In this document: positions 1-6,018 of the stretch, piece after piece
Position numbering within the stretch: position 1 is the stretch's first letter
Layout of the letters: each line of letters starts with the position of its first letter
DNA from: Candidatus Wildermuthbacteria bacterium
GTDB lineage: Bacteria; Patescibacteriota; Minisyncoccia; Minisyncoccales; UBA10102
DNA length: 7,003 bases
Assembly (NCBI GenBank): GCA_016177065.1
Contig: JACOVZ010000059.1
Location: 1 to 7,003 of the forward strand
Reading direction: 5' to 3'
Made by a program: the position numbers and the translations under genes
The notes under the pieces: model-generated
The model's input: only the letters and a program-made list of their open reading frames with translations
Database searches by the model: none
Told to the model about the DNA's origin: nothing

Positions 1-167
1 AGGCGAAAAAAGTTTTAGGATGGGAGCCCAGAGTCACATTCAAAGATTTGGCGAGAATCATGGTTGATTTGGACATGAAGACTTTTAACGTTGCGTTTCC
101 CGGAGAAGGGCTTAAAATTCTGCAGGAGCGATTCCCGCATCATTTGAACCACGTCCATGGCAGTTGA
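1..167 (+). CDS. gmd: GDP-mannose 4,6-dehydratase, C-terminal fragment (5' end outside window)
   Basis: The reading frame starting at base 3 is open to a TGA at 165-167 and gives the last 54 residues of a protein. It begins AKKVLGWEPRVTFKDLARIM, followed by VDLDM, which closely matches the end of the substrate-binding domain of GDP-mannose 4,6-dehydratases (KAKxxLGWxPxVxFxxLVxxMVDxDL). That family converts GDP-D-mannose to GDP-4-keto-6-deoxy-D-mannose in the cytoplasm with bound NADP. The Rossmann domain and catalytic residues lie upstream and cannot be checked. Other extended SDRs share the LGWxP motif, but the MVDxD run favours Gmd. The last 11 bases overlap the start of the next gene, whose family uses the Gmd product, and this supports the call. 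A tail of about 25 residues after VDLDM is not a conserved part of the family as I know it. Confidence 0.78.
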   Translation, partial: AKKVLGWEPRVTFKDLARIMVDLDMKTFNVAFPGEGLKILQERFPHHLNHVHGS

Positions 168-1107
168 CCTTGCGCAAAAGAAAATCCTGATCACGGGAGC
201 TGATGGATTCCTGGGAAAACATGTAGTGCGGAATCTTTTGGAACAGCGGAGAGTTCCGCGGGAGAATCTTTTTTTGCCCAGGAAAAAAGATCTTGACCTT
301 CGCATACTGGAAAATTGCAGAAAAGCAGTAGAGGGGAGGGAAATTGTATTTCATCTTGCGGCAAATATTGGAGGAATCGGCCATATGAAGGAGAACCCCG
401 GAGAAATTTTTTACGATAATGTCGTCATGGGCGTTCAACTCATGGAGGCGGCTCGCCTCGCAGGAGTTCAGAAATTTTTGGTGGTAAGCAGCGCCTCCGC
501 ATATCCGAAATCCGCTCAGGTGCCTTTCAAAGAGGAAGATCTATGGGCGGGATACCCCGATGAAGTAACGGCAGCCTATGGGTTGTCCAAGCGCATGCTT
601 TTGGTTCAGGGGCTTGCATATTTTGAGCAGTATGGCTTTAAGTCCATTTTCCTCATTCCAACGAATATGTACGGACCCGAGAATAATTTTGATCCGAAGC
701 GTTCCGGAGTGCTTGCCGCTCTTGTGAAAAAATTTGTTGATGCAAAAAACAATGGAACCTCATTTGTGGAAATTTGGGGGACAGGAACTGCAACGCGGGA
801 GTTTCTTTTCGTAGATGACGCTGCTGAGGGTTTAGCTCTTGCGGCAGAACAGTATGAAAAACCAGATCCGGTGAATTTGGGGAACGGAAAAGAGACTTCA
901 ATTAAAGCGCTTGCTCAACTGATTGCCAAGCTTTGCAAGTTTCAGGGCGAGATCAGATGGGATGCTTCAAAACCTGACGGCCCTCCGCGCCGCAGCCTTG
1001 ATATTTCAAAGGCGAAGCAAGAATTTGGATTTGAAGCGAAGACTTCTTTGGAAGAAGGACTAATGAAAACCATTGCCTGGTATGAAAAGAACAATCACGT
1101 GGGTTAG
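157..1107 (+). CDS. GDP-L-fucose synthase-like SDR, epimerase Cys and His replaced
   Basis: The 316-residue product is an extended SDR of normal length for GDP-L-fucose synthase (Fcl/WcaG). It has the Rossmann motif GADGFLG at 14-20, HLAANIGGIGHMKENP at 66-81, the catalytic Ser112 (SSASAYPK 111-118), Tyr141-x3-Lys145, PTNMYGPENNFDP at 168-180 and the substrate-binding REFLFVDD at 214-221. The family reduces GDP-4-keto-6-deoxymannose with NADPH after 3,5-epimerisation. Two epimerisation residues known from the E. coli enzyme, Cys109 and His179, align by eye with Ser114 (TCC, 496-498) and Gly184 (GGA, 706-708) here. Reduction is probably kept, but epimerisation may be weak or lost, so the product could be GDP-D-rhamnose or GDP-6-deoxytalose rather than GDP-L-fucose. 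For that reason no symbol is given. The ATG at 157 overlaps the upstream dehydratase stop by 11 bases. No Shine-Dalgarno is visible, and the next in-frame ATG (residue 77) would remove the Rossmann motif. Confidence 0.85.
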   Translation: MAVDLAQKKILITGADGFLGKHVVRNLLEQRRVPRENLFLPRKKDLDLRILENCRKAVEGREIVFHLAANIGGIGHMKENPGEIFYDNVVMGVQLMEAARLAGVQKFLVVSSASAYPKSAQVPFKEEDLWAGYPDEVTAAYGLSKRMLLVQGLAYFEQYGFKSIFLIPTNMYGPENNFDPKRSGVLAALVKKFVDAKNNGTSFVEIWGTGTATREFLFVDDAAEGLALAAEQYEKPDPVNLGNGKETSIKALAQLIAKLCKFQGEIRWDASKPDGPPRRSLDISKAKQEFGFEAKTSLEEGLMKTIAWYEKNNHVG

Positions 1108-2092
1108 TTTGGCGTTGCTGCGCTCCGGGGGCGGCTGGTACGGGAAAGCTGCGCGGGAAATTCTGGGATCCTTTTGCGATGTTTCGCTGAAGGATATTTC
1201 GTTCAGTTCGTTCCGGTATAGGGTTTTCACATACGTAAAGCCGTTGCTGATTGTCTTAAATTTGGTGCTGCTCTGGTTTAAAAAAGCGCAGGATGTATGG
1301 ATCTACGATGACATTGTTTCAGCCCTGGTGCCGTTCTGGGCAAAAGGGAGAAAGATGCTTGTCATTTACCACATTGATCCTTCGGTGTGGCCCGCATGGC
1401 AGCGTATAGTATATCAGGCGCTTCGGAAATATATCTACTGGAATATTCGCAACGTTGACGGAGTAATCACCATTTCCAAGTACTGGCAGGATCATTTTCT
1501 GGATAGGGGGTTCAAGAATGTATACAAGATCTATTGTCCTTTTGTCATGGAGGATTTTACTTTGGACGAGGAGGAAGTCTTGCAATTCAAGAAGAAATTT
1601 CGTCTTGGAGACAAGCCTATTATATATCTGGGGAATTGCCAGAAAGAAAAGGGGGTGATGGAGGCGTATGAAGCTCTGAAGGATTTGGATCTGCATCTTG
1701 TCACCTCGGGAGAGCCGATGGTCCAGCTTCCCGCGTTGAACCTGAATCTTTCCCGCAGAGAATACCTTTGCCTCTTAAAGGCTTCTGTAGTGGCTCTTAC
1801 GATGTCAAAATTCAAAGAAGGATGGTGCATCACTGCGCATGAAGCGATGCTTTTGCAAACTCCGGTAATTGGTTCAGGATTAGGAGGAATGCGGGAGCTG
1901 CTTGAAGGGGGGAATCAAGTAGTTTGCGAGGATTTTCGTTTGCTGCGAGAGAAAGTGGAGTATTTTCTGCGAAATCCAGACGCAAGGAATGCTGCAGGGA
2001 AAATGGGATATGAATATGCCAAGAATTTCTCGCTGGAACGGTTTGAAAATGCATGGGTTCGGCTGATCAAAAATCATCTTGATAAACAATAG
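1082..2092 (+). CDS. GT4-type (GT-B fold) glycosyltransferase
   Basis: This is a probable retaining glycosyltransferase of the GT4/Glycos_transf_1 type, adding a sugar from a nucleotide donor to a lipid-linked acceptor at the inner face of the membrane. The product is 336 residues, somewhat short for the family. The N-terminal domain has a Gly-rich loop (RSGGGWYGKAAREIL, 14-28) and the strand/loop VIYHIDPS at 94-101. The C-terminal domain opens at PIIYLGNCQKEKG (179-191) and carries the EX7E signature, Glu246-GWCITAH-Glu254, followed by AMLLQTPVIGSGLGGMRELL. This is the usual donor-binding pattern ExGxPVIxxxxGGxxEL. A TTG at 1073 is also in frame, but the ATG at 1082 is preferred because the protein then starts MKRTITWVSLALL, directly at the first beta strand. 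It overlaps the upstream gene by 26 bases and has no visible ribosome-binding site. Donor and acceptor cannot be predicted; a GDP-6-deoxyhexose donor is suggested only by the neighbouring genes. Confidence 0.85.
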   Translation: MKRTITWVSLALLRSGGGWYGKAAREILGSFCDVSLKDISFSSFRYRVFTYVKPLLIVLNLVLLWFKKAQDVWIYDDIVSALVPFWAKGRKMLVIYHIDPSVWPAWQRIVYQALRKYIYWNIRNVDGVITISKYWQDHFLDRGFKNVYKIYCPFVMEDFTLDEEEVLQFKKKFRLGDKPIIYLGNCQKEKGVMEAYEALKDLDLHLVTSGEPMVQLPALNLNLSRREYLCLLKASVVALTMSKFKEGWCITAHEAMLLQTPVIGSGLGGMRELLEGGNQVVCEDFRLLREKVEYFLRNPDARNAAGKMGYEYAKNFSLERFENAWVRLIKNHLDKQ

Positions 2093-2113
2093 AATGTCTG
2101 CTATTCTATTTTT
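2079..2113 (+). promoter_or_regulatory. candidate sigma70-type promoter for a leaderless transcript
   Basis: TTGATA at 2079-2084 (5 of 6 to the -35 consensus) is followed after exactly 17 bases by TATTCT at 2102-2107 (4 of 6 to the -10 consensus, fits TANNNT). The -10 occupies positions -12 to -7 relative to the A of the ATG at 2114, so transcription would begin at or next to the start codon. That is the spacing known for leaderless genes, and there is no Shine-Dalgarno before this ATG. This is a by-eye match in AT-rich DNA and could be chance. Confidence 0.35.
2088..2110. repeat. inverted repeat, 8-bp arms, at the only intergenic gap
   Basis: AATAGAAT (2088-2095) and ATTCTATT (2103-2110) are perfect inverted arms around a 7-base loop (GTCTGCT). 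The TAG stop of the glycosyltransferase (2090-2092) lies in the left arm, and TTT follows the right arm before the ATG at 2114. The stem has only one G:C pair per arm and the T-run is short, so as an intrinsic terminator it would be weak. It could instead be a regulator site overlapping the candidate -10 or a weak mRNA hairpin. Confidence 0.4.
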
Positions 2114-2872
2114 ATGCAAAAAACACGAAAAAGCTCAAAAGCAGGCAAGAAGCCTTTTCTTCAAAATGTGGGGATTTTAGGCAATGGGGAAGTGGGGCAG
2201 GCGATTGCGCAGTTTTTTGATTCTCCCAAAATCAAGGATCTTAAGAGGAAGGACGACTTTTCCGGCATTGAGGTACTGCACGTATGCATCCCTTGGAGCA
2301 AGAATTTTGTTGCTATTGTGCGAAAGGAGATACAGAACAGCAAGCCAAGGCTTGTGATCATCCATTCCACTGTTGCTCCCGGCACAACGAAAAAGATAGG
2401 AAAGATTGCGGTTCACAGCCCGGTGCGCGGCACTCACCCGAAATTGTACGAGGGCGTTAAAACCTTTGTGAAATACATAGGGGCAAATGACAAGAAAACC
2501 GGGATTCTGGCTCAAAAGCACTTGGAAAGCCTTGGAATGAAGACAAAGCTTTTCATGCCTTCTGAAACTACTGAAATCGGGAAGCTTTTAGACACTACGT
2601 ACTACGGGATCTGTATTGCGTTCCACGGGGAAATGAAGAAGTTCTGCGACAAACTGGGGGTGAATTTTGACGATGCAATTGTGGATTTCAACAAGACGTA
2701 CAATGAAGGGTACGCCAAGCTTGGGTTGTCCCATGTGGTGAGGCCCGTGCTGTATGCCCCTCAGGGGCCTATTGGCGGGCATTGCGTCATCCCGAACGCT
2801 GAAATTCTGGACCAGTTTTTCAAGAGCAAGGCTCTTGAGCTTTTGCTTTCGTATAAAAAGAAGCGCCCATAG
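2114..2872 (+). CDS. compact UDP-glucose/GDP-mannose dehydrogenase-like protein
   Basis: The 252-residue product resembles the first two domains of nucleotide-sugar 6-dehydrogenases, which oxidise UDP- or GDP-hexoses to uronates with NAD. Visible are a basic N-terminal tail (1-14), the NAD-binding GxGxxG at 23-28, STVAPGTT at 85-92 (family STVPPGTT), a central helix region ETTEIGKLLDTTYYG at 151-165 with Lys157 at the catalytic lysine position, and GGHCVIP at 221-227 with Cys224 as the catalytic thiol. It is much shorter than the usual 400-450 residues: the NAD domain is compressed and the C-terminal UDP-binding domain is missing. The usual PEFLREG glutamates are absent (SPVRGTHP at 102-109), the helix Asn is Thr161, and the Asp four residues after Cys is Asn228. 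A working uronate-forming enzyme is therefore uncertain; it may be a divergent dehydrogenase with another substrate. There is no frameshift sign, since the frame is clean and the next gene starts 1 base after the stop. Confidence 0.7.
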   Translation: MQKTRKSSKAGKKPFLQNVGILGNGEVGQAIAQFFDSPKIKDLKRKDDFSGIEVLHVCIPWSKNFVAIVRKEIQNSKPRLVIIHSTVAPGTTKKIGKIAVHSPVRGTHPKLYEGVKTFVKYIGANDKKTGILAQKHLESLGMKTKLFMPSETTEIGKLLDTTYYGICIAFHGEMKKFCDKLGVNFDDAIVDFNKTYNEGYAKLGLSHVVRPVLYAPQGPIGGHCVIPNAEILDQFFKSKALELLLSYKKKRP

Positions 2873-2873
2873 C

Positions 2874-3845
2874 ATGGCAAAAAAAGTTTTAATAACAGGA
2901 GGCGGGGGATTCATCGGAATTGAGCTTGCGAAGAATCTGGCGGCAAAAGGCCTTCAAGTCCGGCTTTTTGATTTAGACTTTACCCGATATGACGAGCTTT
3001 GCTCAAGGCTTGGGAACTGCCCAAAAGTTGAAAAGGTGCAGGGGAGCGTTCTTGATACGGCTCAAGTTTCTAACGCAGTGAAAGGGTGCGAGTATGTTGT
3101 GCATTTGGCTGCAATGCTTGGAGTGGGCCGCACAGAGAAAAAAAGGATGGAATGCCTGAACATCAATATTTTAGGCACCATAAACGTGCTTGAGGCCTGC
3201 GTGAAAGAAAAAGCCAAGAAGATCCTTCTTTCTTCTTCTTCTGAGATATTCGGCGAAGTGTCAGGAGCTCCCGTGAAAGAAGATTCTCCCAAACAGCCAA
3301 TTTCCGTATATGCCGTCACGAAATTGGCAGGAGAAGAATACCTCAAGGCGTACGAGGCGAGATACGGCCTGAAATATTCAATCGTGAGGTTTTTCAACGT
3401 ATACGGGCCAGGCCAGGTTGCGCAATTTGTCATGCCCAGGTTTATCAAGAATGTTTCAGAGGGCCGTTCTCCGATTGTGCACGGGGAGGGTTCTCAGATA
3501 CGCGCTTTTTGCTTTGTAGAAGATGCGGCAGAAGGAGCAGTAAAAGCTTTGCTTTCAGAAGCCGGAGACAATGAAACATTTAACATTGGAAACGACAAAG
3601 AGCCCATTACCATGAAAGATCTCGCAGAAAAGGTTATTGCCATATCCGGCAAAAACTTGAAACTGGAATTTGTGTCTATGATTGAATCTGACAGAAAGCC
3701 AGAAAGGGAAATCCAAAGAAGAATCCCGTGCATTGATAAGGCAAAAAGCGTGTTAGGGTATGAGCCCAAAGTTTCTTTAGAGCAGGGGATTAAGAAAGTC
3801 ATGGATATAAATTATATCGTTGACACGTGGCTTGAAAATTCATGA
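2874..3845 (+). CDS. extended SDR nucleotide-sugar epimerase/dehydratase/decarboxylase
   Basis: The 323-residue product is a full-length NAD-dependent extended SDR acting on a nucleotide sugar in the cytoplasm. Motifs are TGGGGFIG at 8-15, Asp33 at the end of beta 2 (LFDLD), HLAA at 77-80, SSSSEIFGE at 120-128, the catalytic Tyr146-x3-Lys150, RFFNVYGPGQ at 172-181 and FNIGND at 236-241. The Ser122-Ser123-Glu124 trio matches the T-S-E pattern of UDP-glucuronate decarboxylases and 4,6-dehydratases more than GalE, and RRIPCIDKAKSVLGYEP at 282-298 resembles the decarboxylase RKPDIxKAKxxLGWEP. With a dehydrogenase-like gene 1 base upstream, a UDP-xylose-type route is possible, but the HLASPAS and CYDEGKR segments of true UDP-xylose synthases are not seen, so the activity stays open. 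The ATG at 2874 places the Rossmann motif at residue 8. An in-frame ATG 120 bases upstream lies inside the previous gene and would add a non-conserved tail. Confidence 0.85.
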   Translation: MAKKVLITGGGGFIGIELAKNLAAKGLQVRLFDLDFTRYDELCSRLGNCPKVEKVQGSVLDTAQVSNAVKGCEYVVHLAAMLGVGRTEKKRMECLNINILGTINVLEACVKEKAKKILLSSSSEIFGEVSGAPVKEDSPKQPISVYAVTKLAGEEYLKAYEARYGLKYSIVRFFNVYGPGQVAQFVMPRFIKNVSEGRSPIVHGEGSQIRAFCFVEDAAEGAVKALLSEAGDNETFNIGNDKEPITMKDLAEKVIAISGKNLKLEFVSMIESDRKPEREIQRRIPCIDKAKSVLGYEPKVSLEQGIKKVMDINYIVDTWLENS

Positions 3846-4558
3846 AACCGCAGAATCTGCAAAACTACAAAGCAGTGATTCTGGCTGGAGGCAAGGGGAC
3901 TCGCTTGTACCCTATTACGAAAGAGATTCCAAAACCCCTGCTTCCAATCGGCAAAAAACCCATTGTAAACCATCTCGTTGATTTGTTCATTGCTCACGGC
4001 ATCAAGGATATAGCGCTTTTGGTGAGCAGGGAATTTCAAGAAGACTTTGTATGGTGGAACAAGCGCCACTATCCGAACGCAAAGATTGAGCTATTCGCGG
4101 AACAGGAGCCCTTGGGAACGTTCGGCGGATTGTGGCTGGTAAAAGACTGGCTGAAAGATCAGCGCTTTTTTCTCACCAATGGAGATGAACTGAAGGAGGT
4201 TAATTTAGAGGATATGGCTTCTTTTCATGAGAAGTCAGGAGGCATTGGGACGCTTGGTCTGGTGCAGGTTGAAAATCCCCAGGAGTATGGAGTGGTGGTA
4301 TGCGATTCAGACAAAGTATCGGAGTTCCTTGAGAAACCCAAAAACCCTCCTTCAAATTTCATTAATTCAGGCCTGTATCTTTTCAGCCCAGAAATTTTTG
4401 ACTACCACAAAGGTCCGTCCTTTGTAATGATTGAGAAGGATATTTTCCCTGCATTGGCAAAAGAGGGGAAGCTTTCGGGATTCAAAGAAGTATCGCGCTG
4501 GACTGATTGCGGCACGTGGGAACGCTATGAGAAAGCTTTACAAGAATGGGGATCATGA
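3842..4558 (+). CDS. sugar-1-phosphate nucleotidyltransferase (mannose-1-phosphate guanylyltransferase-like)
   Basis: The 238-residue product is a single-domain nucleotidyltransferase (GT-A-like NTP_transferase fold) that makes an NDP-sugar from NTP and a sugar-1-phosphate, releasing pyrophosphate. The signature LAGGKGTRLYPITKEIPKPL spans 14-33 with the catalytic Arg21 and Lys31. Further on are EPLGTFGGL (89-97), the metal-binding NGD at 113-115, EYGVV (148-152), EKP (164-166), INSGLYLF (174-181) and TDCGTWERY (221-229), which replaces the usual DIGTPExY. Overall it resembles the HddC and archaeal GDP-mannose pyrophosphorylase group; glucose-1-phosphate thymidylyl- and uridylyltransferases share much of this pattern. 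GDP-mannose as product is an inference from the Gmd-like and Fcl-like genes upstream. There is no C-terminal left-handed helix domain, so neither acetyltransferase nor allosteric function is expected. The ATG overlaps the previous stop as ATGA (3842-3845), suggesting translational coupling, and no Shine-Dalgarno is seen. Confidence 0.88.
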   Translation: MKPQNLQNYKAVILAGGKGTRLYPITKEIPKPLLPIGKKPIVNHLVDLFIAHGIKDIALLVSREFQEDFVWWNKRHYPNAKIELFAEQEPLGTFGGLWLVKDWLKDQRFFLTNGDELKEVNLEDMASFHEKSGGIGTLGLVQVENPQEYGVVVCDSDKVSEFLEKPKNPPSNFINSGLYLFSPEIFDYHKGPSFVMIEKDIFPALAKEGKLSGFKEVSRWTDCGTWERYEKALQEWGS

Positions 4559-6018
4559 ACCAATTTTCTATCAATGCTTCAAAAGTAGTAGGTTTACTTC
4601 TAATCATTGCTGCTATTGCGATCTTCAATACGGCGCTGGCGGTTGCTTTGCTGGTTCTTTTAGTGCTAATTGGCATCACAATCCTTTTGCTTATACGATC
4701 CCGTCTTTTCAGCAAGCAAGCAGCAGTTCTATTGTTTACGGTAACTTGTATCTATCTTGGAGCAACTCTAGCTATTCATTTTTCTAATTTTTATCCTTTT
4801 GGAGGAGGGGAGGGAGACCAACGTTTTTATCACAGGGCGGCTGTTTCTATCTCCAATGATTTTAGACAGGGAAACTTCTCTCTGAGCGGCATTGAGAAGC
4901 ATTTAAGCGATGAAACCGTTACGCATTACTATCCCGTGGCAATAGGGGCTCTGTACGCGATTACCGTTCCTGATATATTGGTTGGCAAAATGGTGAGCGT
5001 ATGGCTTGCTGCGATTGCCGCGCTTTTAGTCTATTTGCTCGCGCTTGAAATTGGAGCAGAAAAGAAATGGGCATTTTGGAGCGGTCTTGCAGTTGGCTTT
5101 TATCCAAGTTTGCTTTATTGGGGAGGTTTGCTCCTGAGAGAGAGCGCGGTGGCAAGTCTTGCGCTATTTTGCCTTTTGCAGACCATAAAAATCATCAAGC
5201 AATTCACATGGCAAAGATTTCTGTTTTTCTATATTGCCTTGGGCATATTGATGAATCTTCGGTTTTATATCGGGCTTGCCGTTCTTTTCGTGTTTATATT
5301 TTCATGGATATTCTTACTTTGTACGAGCTGGAAAAAGAAACTTCTTTATGGGATTGTTGTTTTCCCGCTTCTGGGATTTTTGCCTCAAGCAGCCGGTACG
5401 CAGCATGGATATTTTGGTCTGCATGATATCGCGTATTTTTCAAATAGGCAGAGAATTGTAGAATATCGGTCAACTCCAAGCGTTTATCAGGGCGAGAAAG
5501 GCATTGTGCCTGCTGAAATCGCCCAGTCGCCTTTGCCTTATCCCAAGACTGACCCTGTACCCTTGGAAAAGTTTCTTGATAAGAAGGTCTTCCAGGAAGG
5601 ATCAGATCAAACGCAGCCTGGATTATTGCTTGTGCCTAATTCTTTGTTTACCAAAGAAACAGTATCACAGAGTCCTCTAACGCTTGTGAAAAACTTTGCG
5701 CGCTCTTTTGTGTATGTTGCTATCGGGCCATTCCCTTGGGACATTCATTATGTTCGGCAAGTTTTCATTTTAGGAGAAATAATCCCATGGTTCATTGTTT
5801 TCTTTCTTATCGTGAAAGCATTGGTGCGTTTGCGTTTTCAATGGAGAGTTGTGCTGCCGATTATTTTTATTGCGTTTGGAATCTTTGCAGAGATTGCCTT
5901 GCTTATTAATGCTTACGGAATCTCCATGAGAATTCGCATCCCGGCATTTCTTACTCTTTTAACCGTGCTGCCTTTTGCTTTCCAGAAATTGGAGCAGAAA
6001 GAAACTGAAACCGCATGA
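4555..6018 (+). CDS. polytopic membrane glycosyltransferase (GT-C type) or Wzy-like polymerase
   Basis: The 487-residue product has about 10-12 hydrophobic segments, roughly at 11-30, 31-48, 57-77, 138-163, 172-193, 196-214, 222-257, 262-280, 403-423, 431-455 and 462-477. After the third segment is GGEGDQRFYHRAA (83-95), with Asp88 placed like the acidic residue in the first outer loop of GT-C enzymes. HYYPVAIGALYAI (124-136) and FYPSLLYWGGLLLRES (182-197) match the general layout of undecaprenyl- or dolichyl-phosphate-sugar transferases and related polymerases. A soluble, probably outer, loop lies at about 281-379. It may transfer a sugar from a lipid carrier or join repeat units outside the membrane; sequence alone does not separate the two. 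The ATG at 4555 gives an ATGA overlap with the previous stop, as at two other junctions here. An in-frame ATG at 4546 would add three residues. The flippase-like gene downstream fits a Wzx/Wzy-type pathway. Confidence 0.72.
   Translation: MNQFSINASKVVGLLLIIAAIAIFNTALAVALLVLLVLIGITILLLIRSRLFSKQAAVLLFTVTCIYLGATLAIHFSNFYPFGGGEGDQRFYHRAAVSISNDFRQGNFSLSGIEKHLSDETVTHYYPVAIGALYAITVPDILVGKMVSVWLAAIAALLVYLLALEIGAEKKWAFWSGLAVGFYPSLLYWGGLLLRESAVASLALFCLLQTIKIIKQFTWQRFLFFYIALGILMNLRFYIGLAVLFVFIFSWIFLLCTSWKKKLLYGIVVFPLLGFLPQAAGTQHGYFGLHDIAYFSNRQRIVEYRSTPSVYQGEKGIVPAEIAQSPLPYPKTDPVPLEKFLDKKVFQEGSDQTQPGLLLVPNSLFTKETVSQSPLTLVKNFARSFVYVAIGPFPWDIHYVRQVFILGEIIPWFIVFFLIVKALVRLRFQWRVVLPIIFIAFGIFAEIALLINAYGISMRIRIPAFLTLLTVLPFAFQKLEQKETETA

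Noticed and set aside
1073..1081. TTG start for the glycosyltransferase
   Set aside because: An ATG nine bases downstream begins directly at the first beta strand; the TTG has no ribosome-binding site to favour it.
2754..2873. In-frame upstream extension (40 residues) of the SDR at 2874
   Set aside because: It lies wholly within the conserved C-terminal part of the dehydrogenase-like gene, adds sequence unlike any SDR N-terminus, and the ATG at 2874 puts the Rossmann motif at the expected place.
2879..2885. Run of seven A near the start of the SDR gene as a slippage or programmed frameshift site
   Set aside because: It encodes the expected Lys-Lys before the first strand (MAKKVLITG), and there is no alternative-frame product or stimulatory structure in view.
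3231..3242. (TCT)4 run encoding Ser120-Ser123 at the active site of the SDR, as a possible phase-variation repeat
   Set aside because: The unit is three bases, so slippage would not shift the frame, and four copies are too few for a typical contingency locus; the serines are explained by the conserved active-site motif.
3062..3448. 128-codon open frame on the minus strand, and similar minus-strand frames across the window
   Set aside because: They lie antisense to conserved genes, their translations look like low-complexity antisense of SDR/GT codons, and no family motif is seen.
4431..5426. Alternative plus-strand frames (4431-4787, 5067-5426) inside the nucleotidyltransferase and membrane protein genes
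   Set aside because: They overlap recognisable genes in another frame and have no motifs; they are frame shadows.
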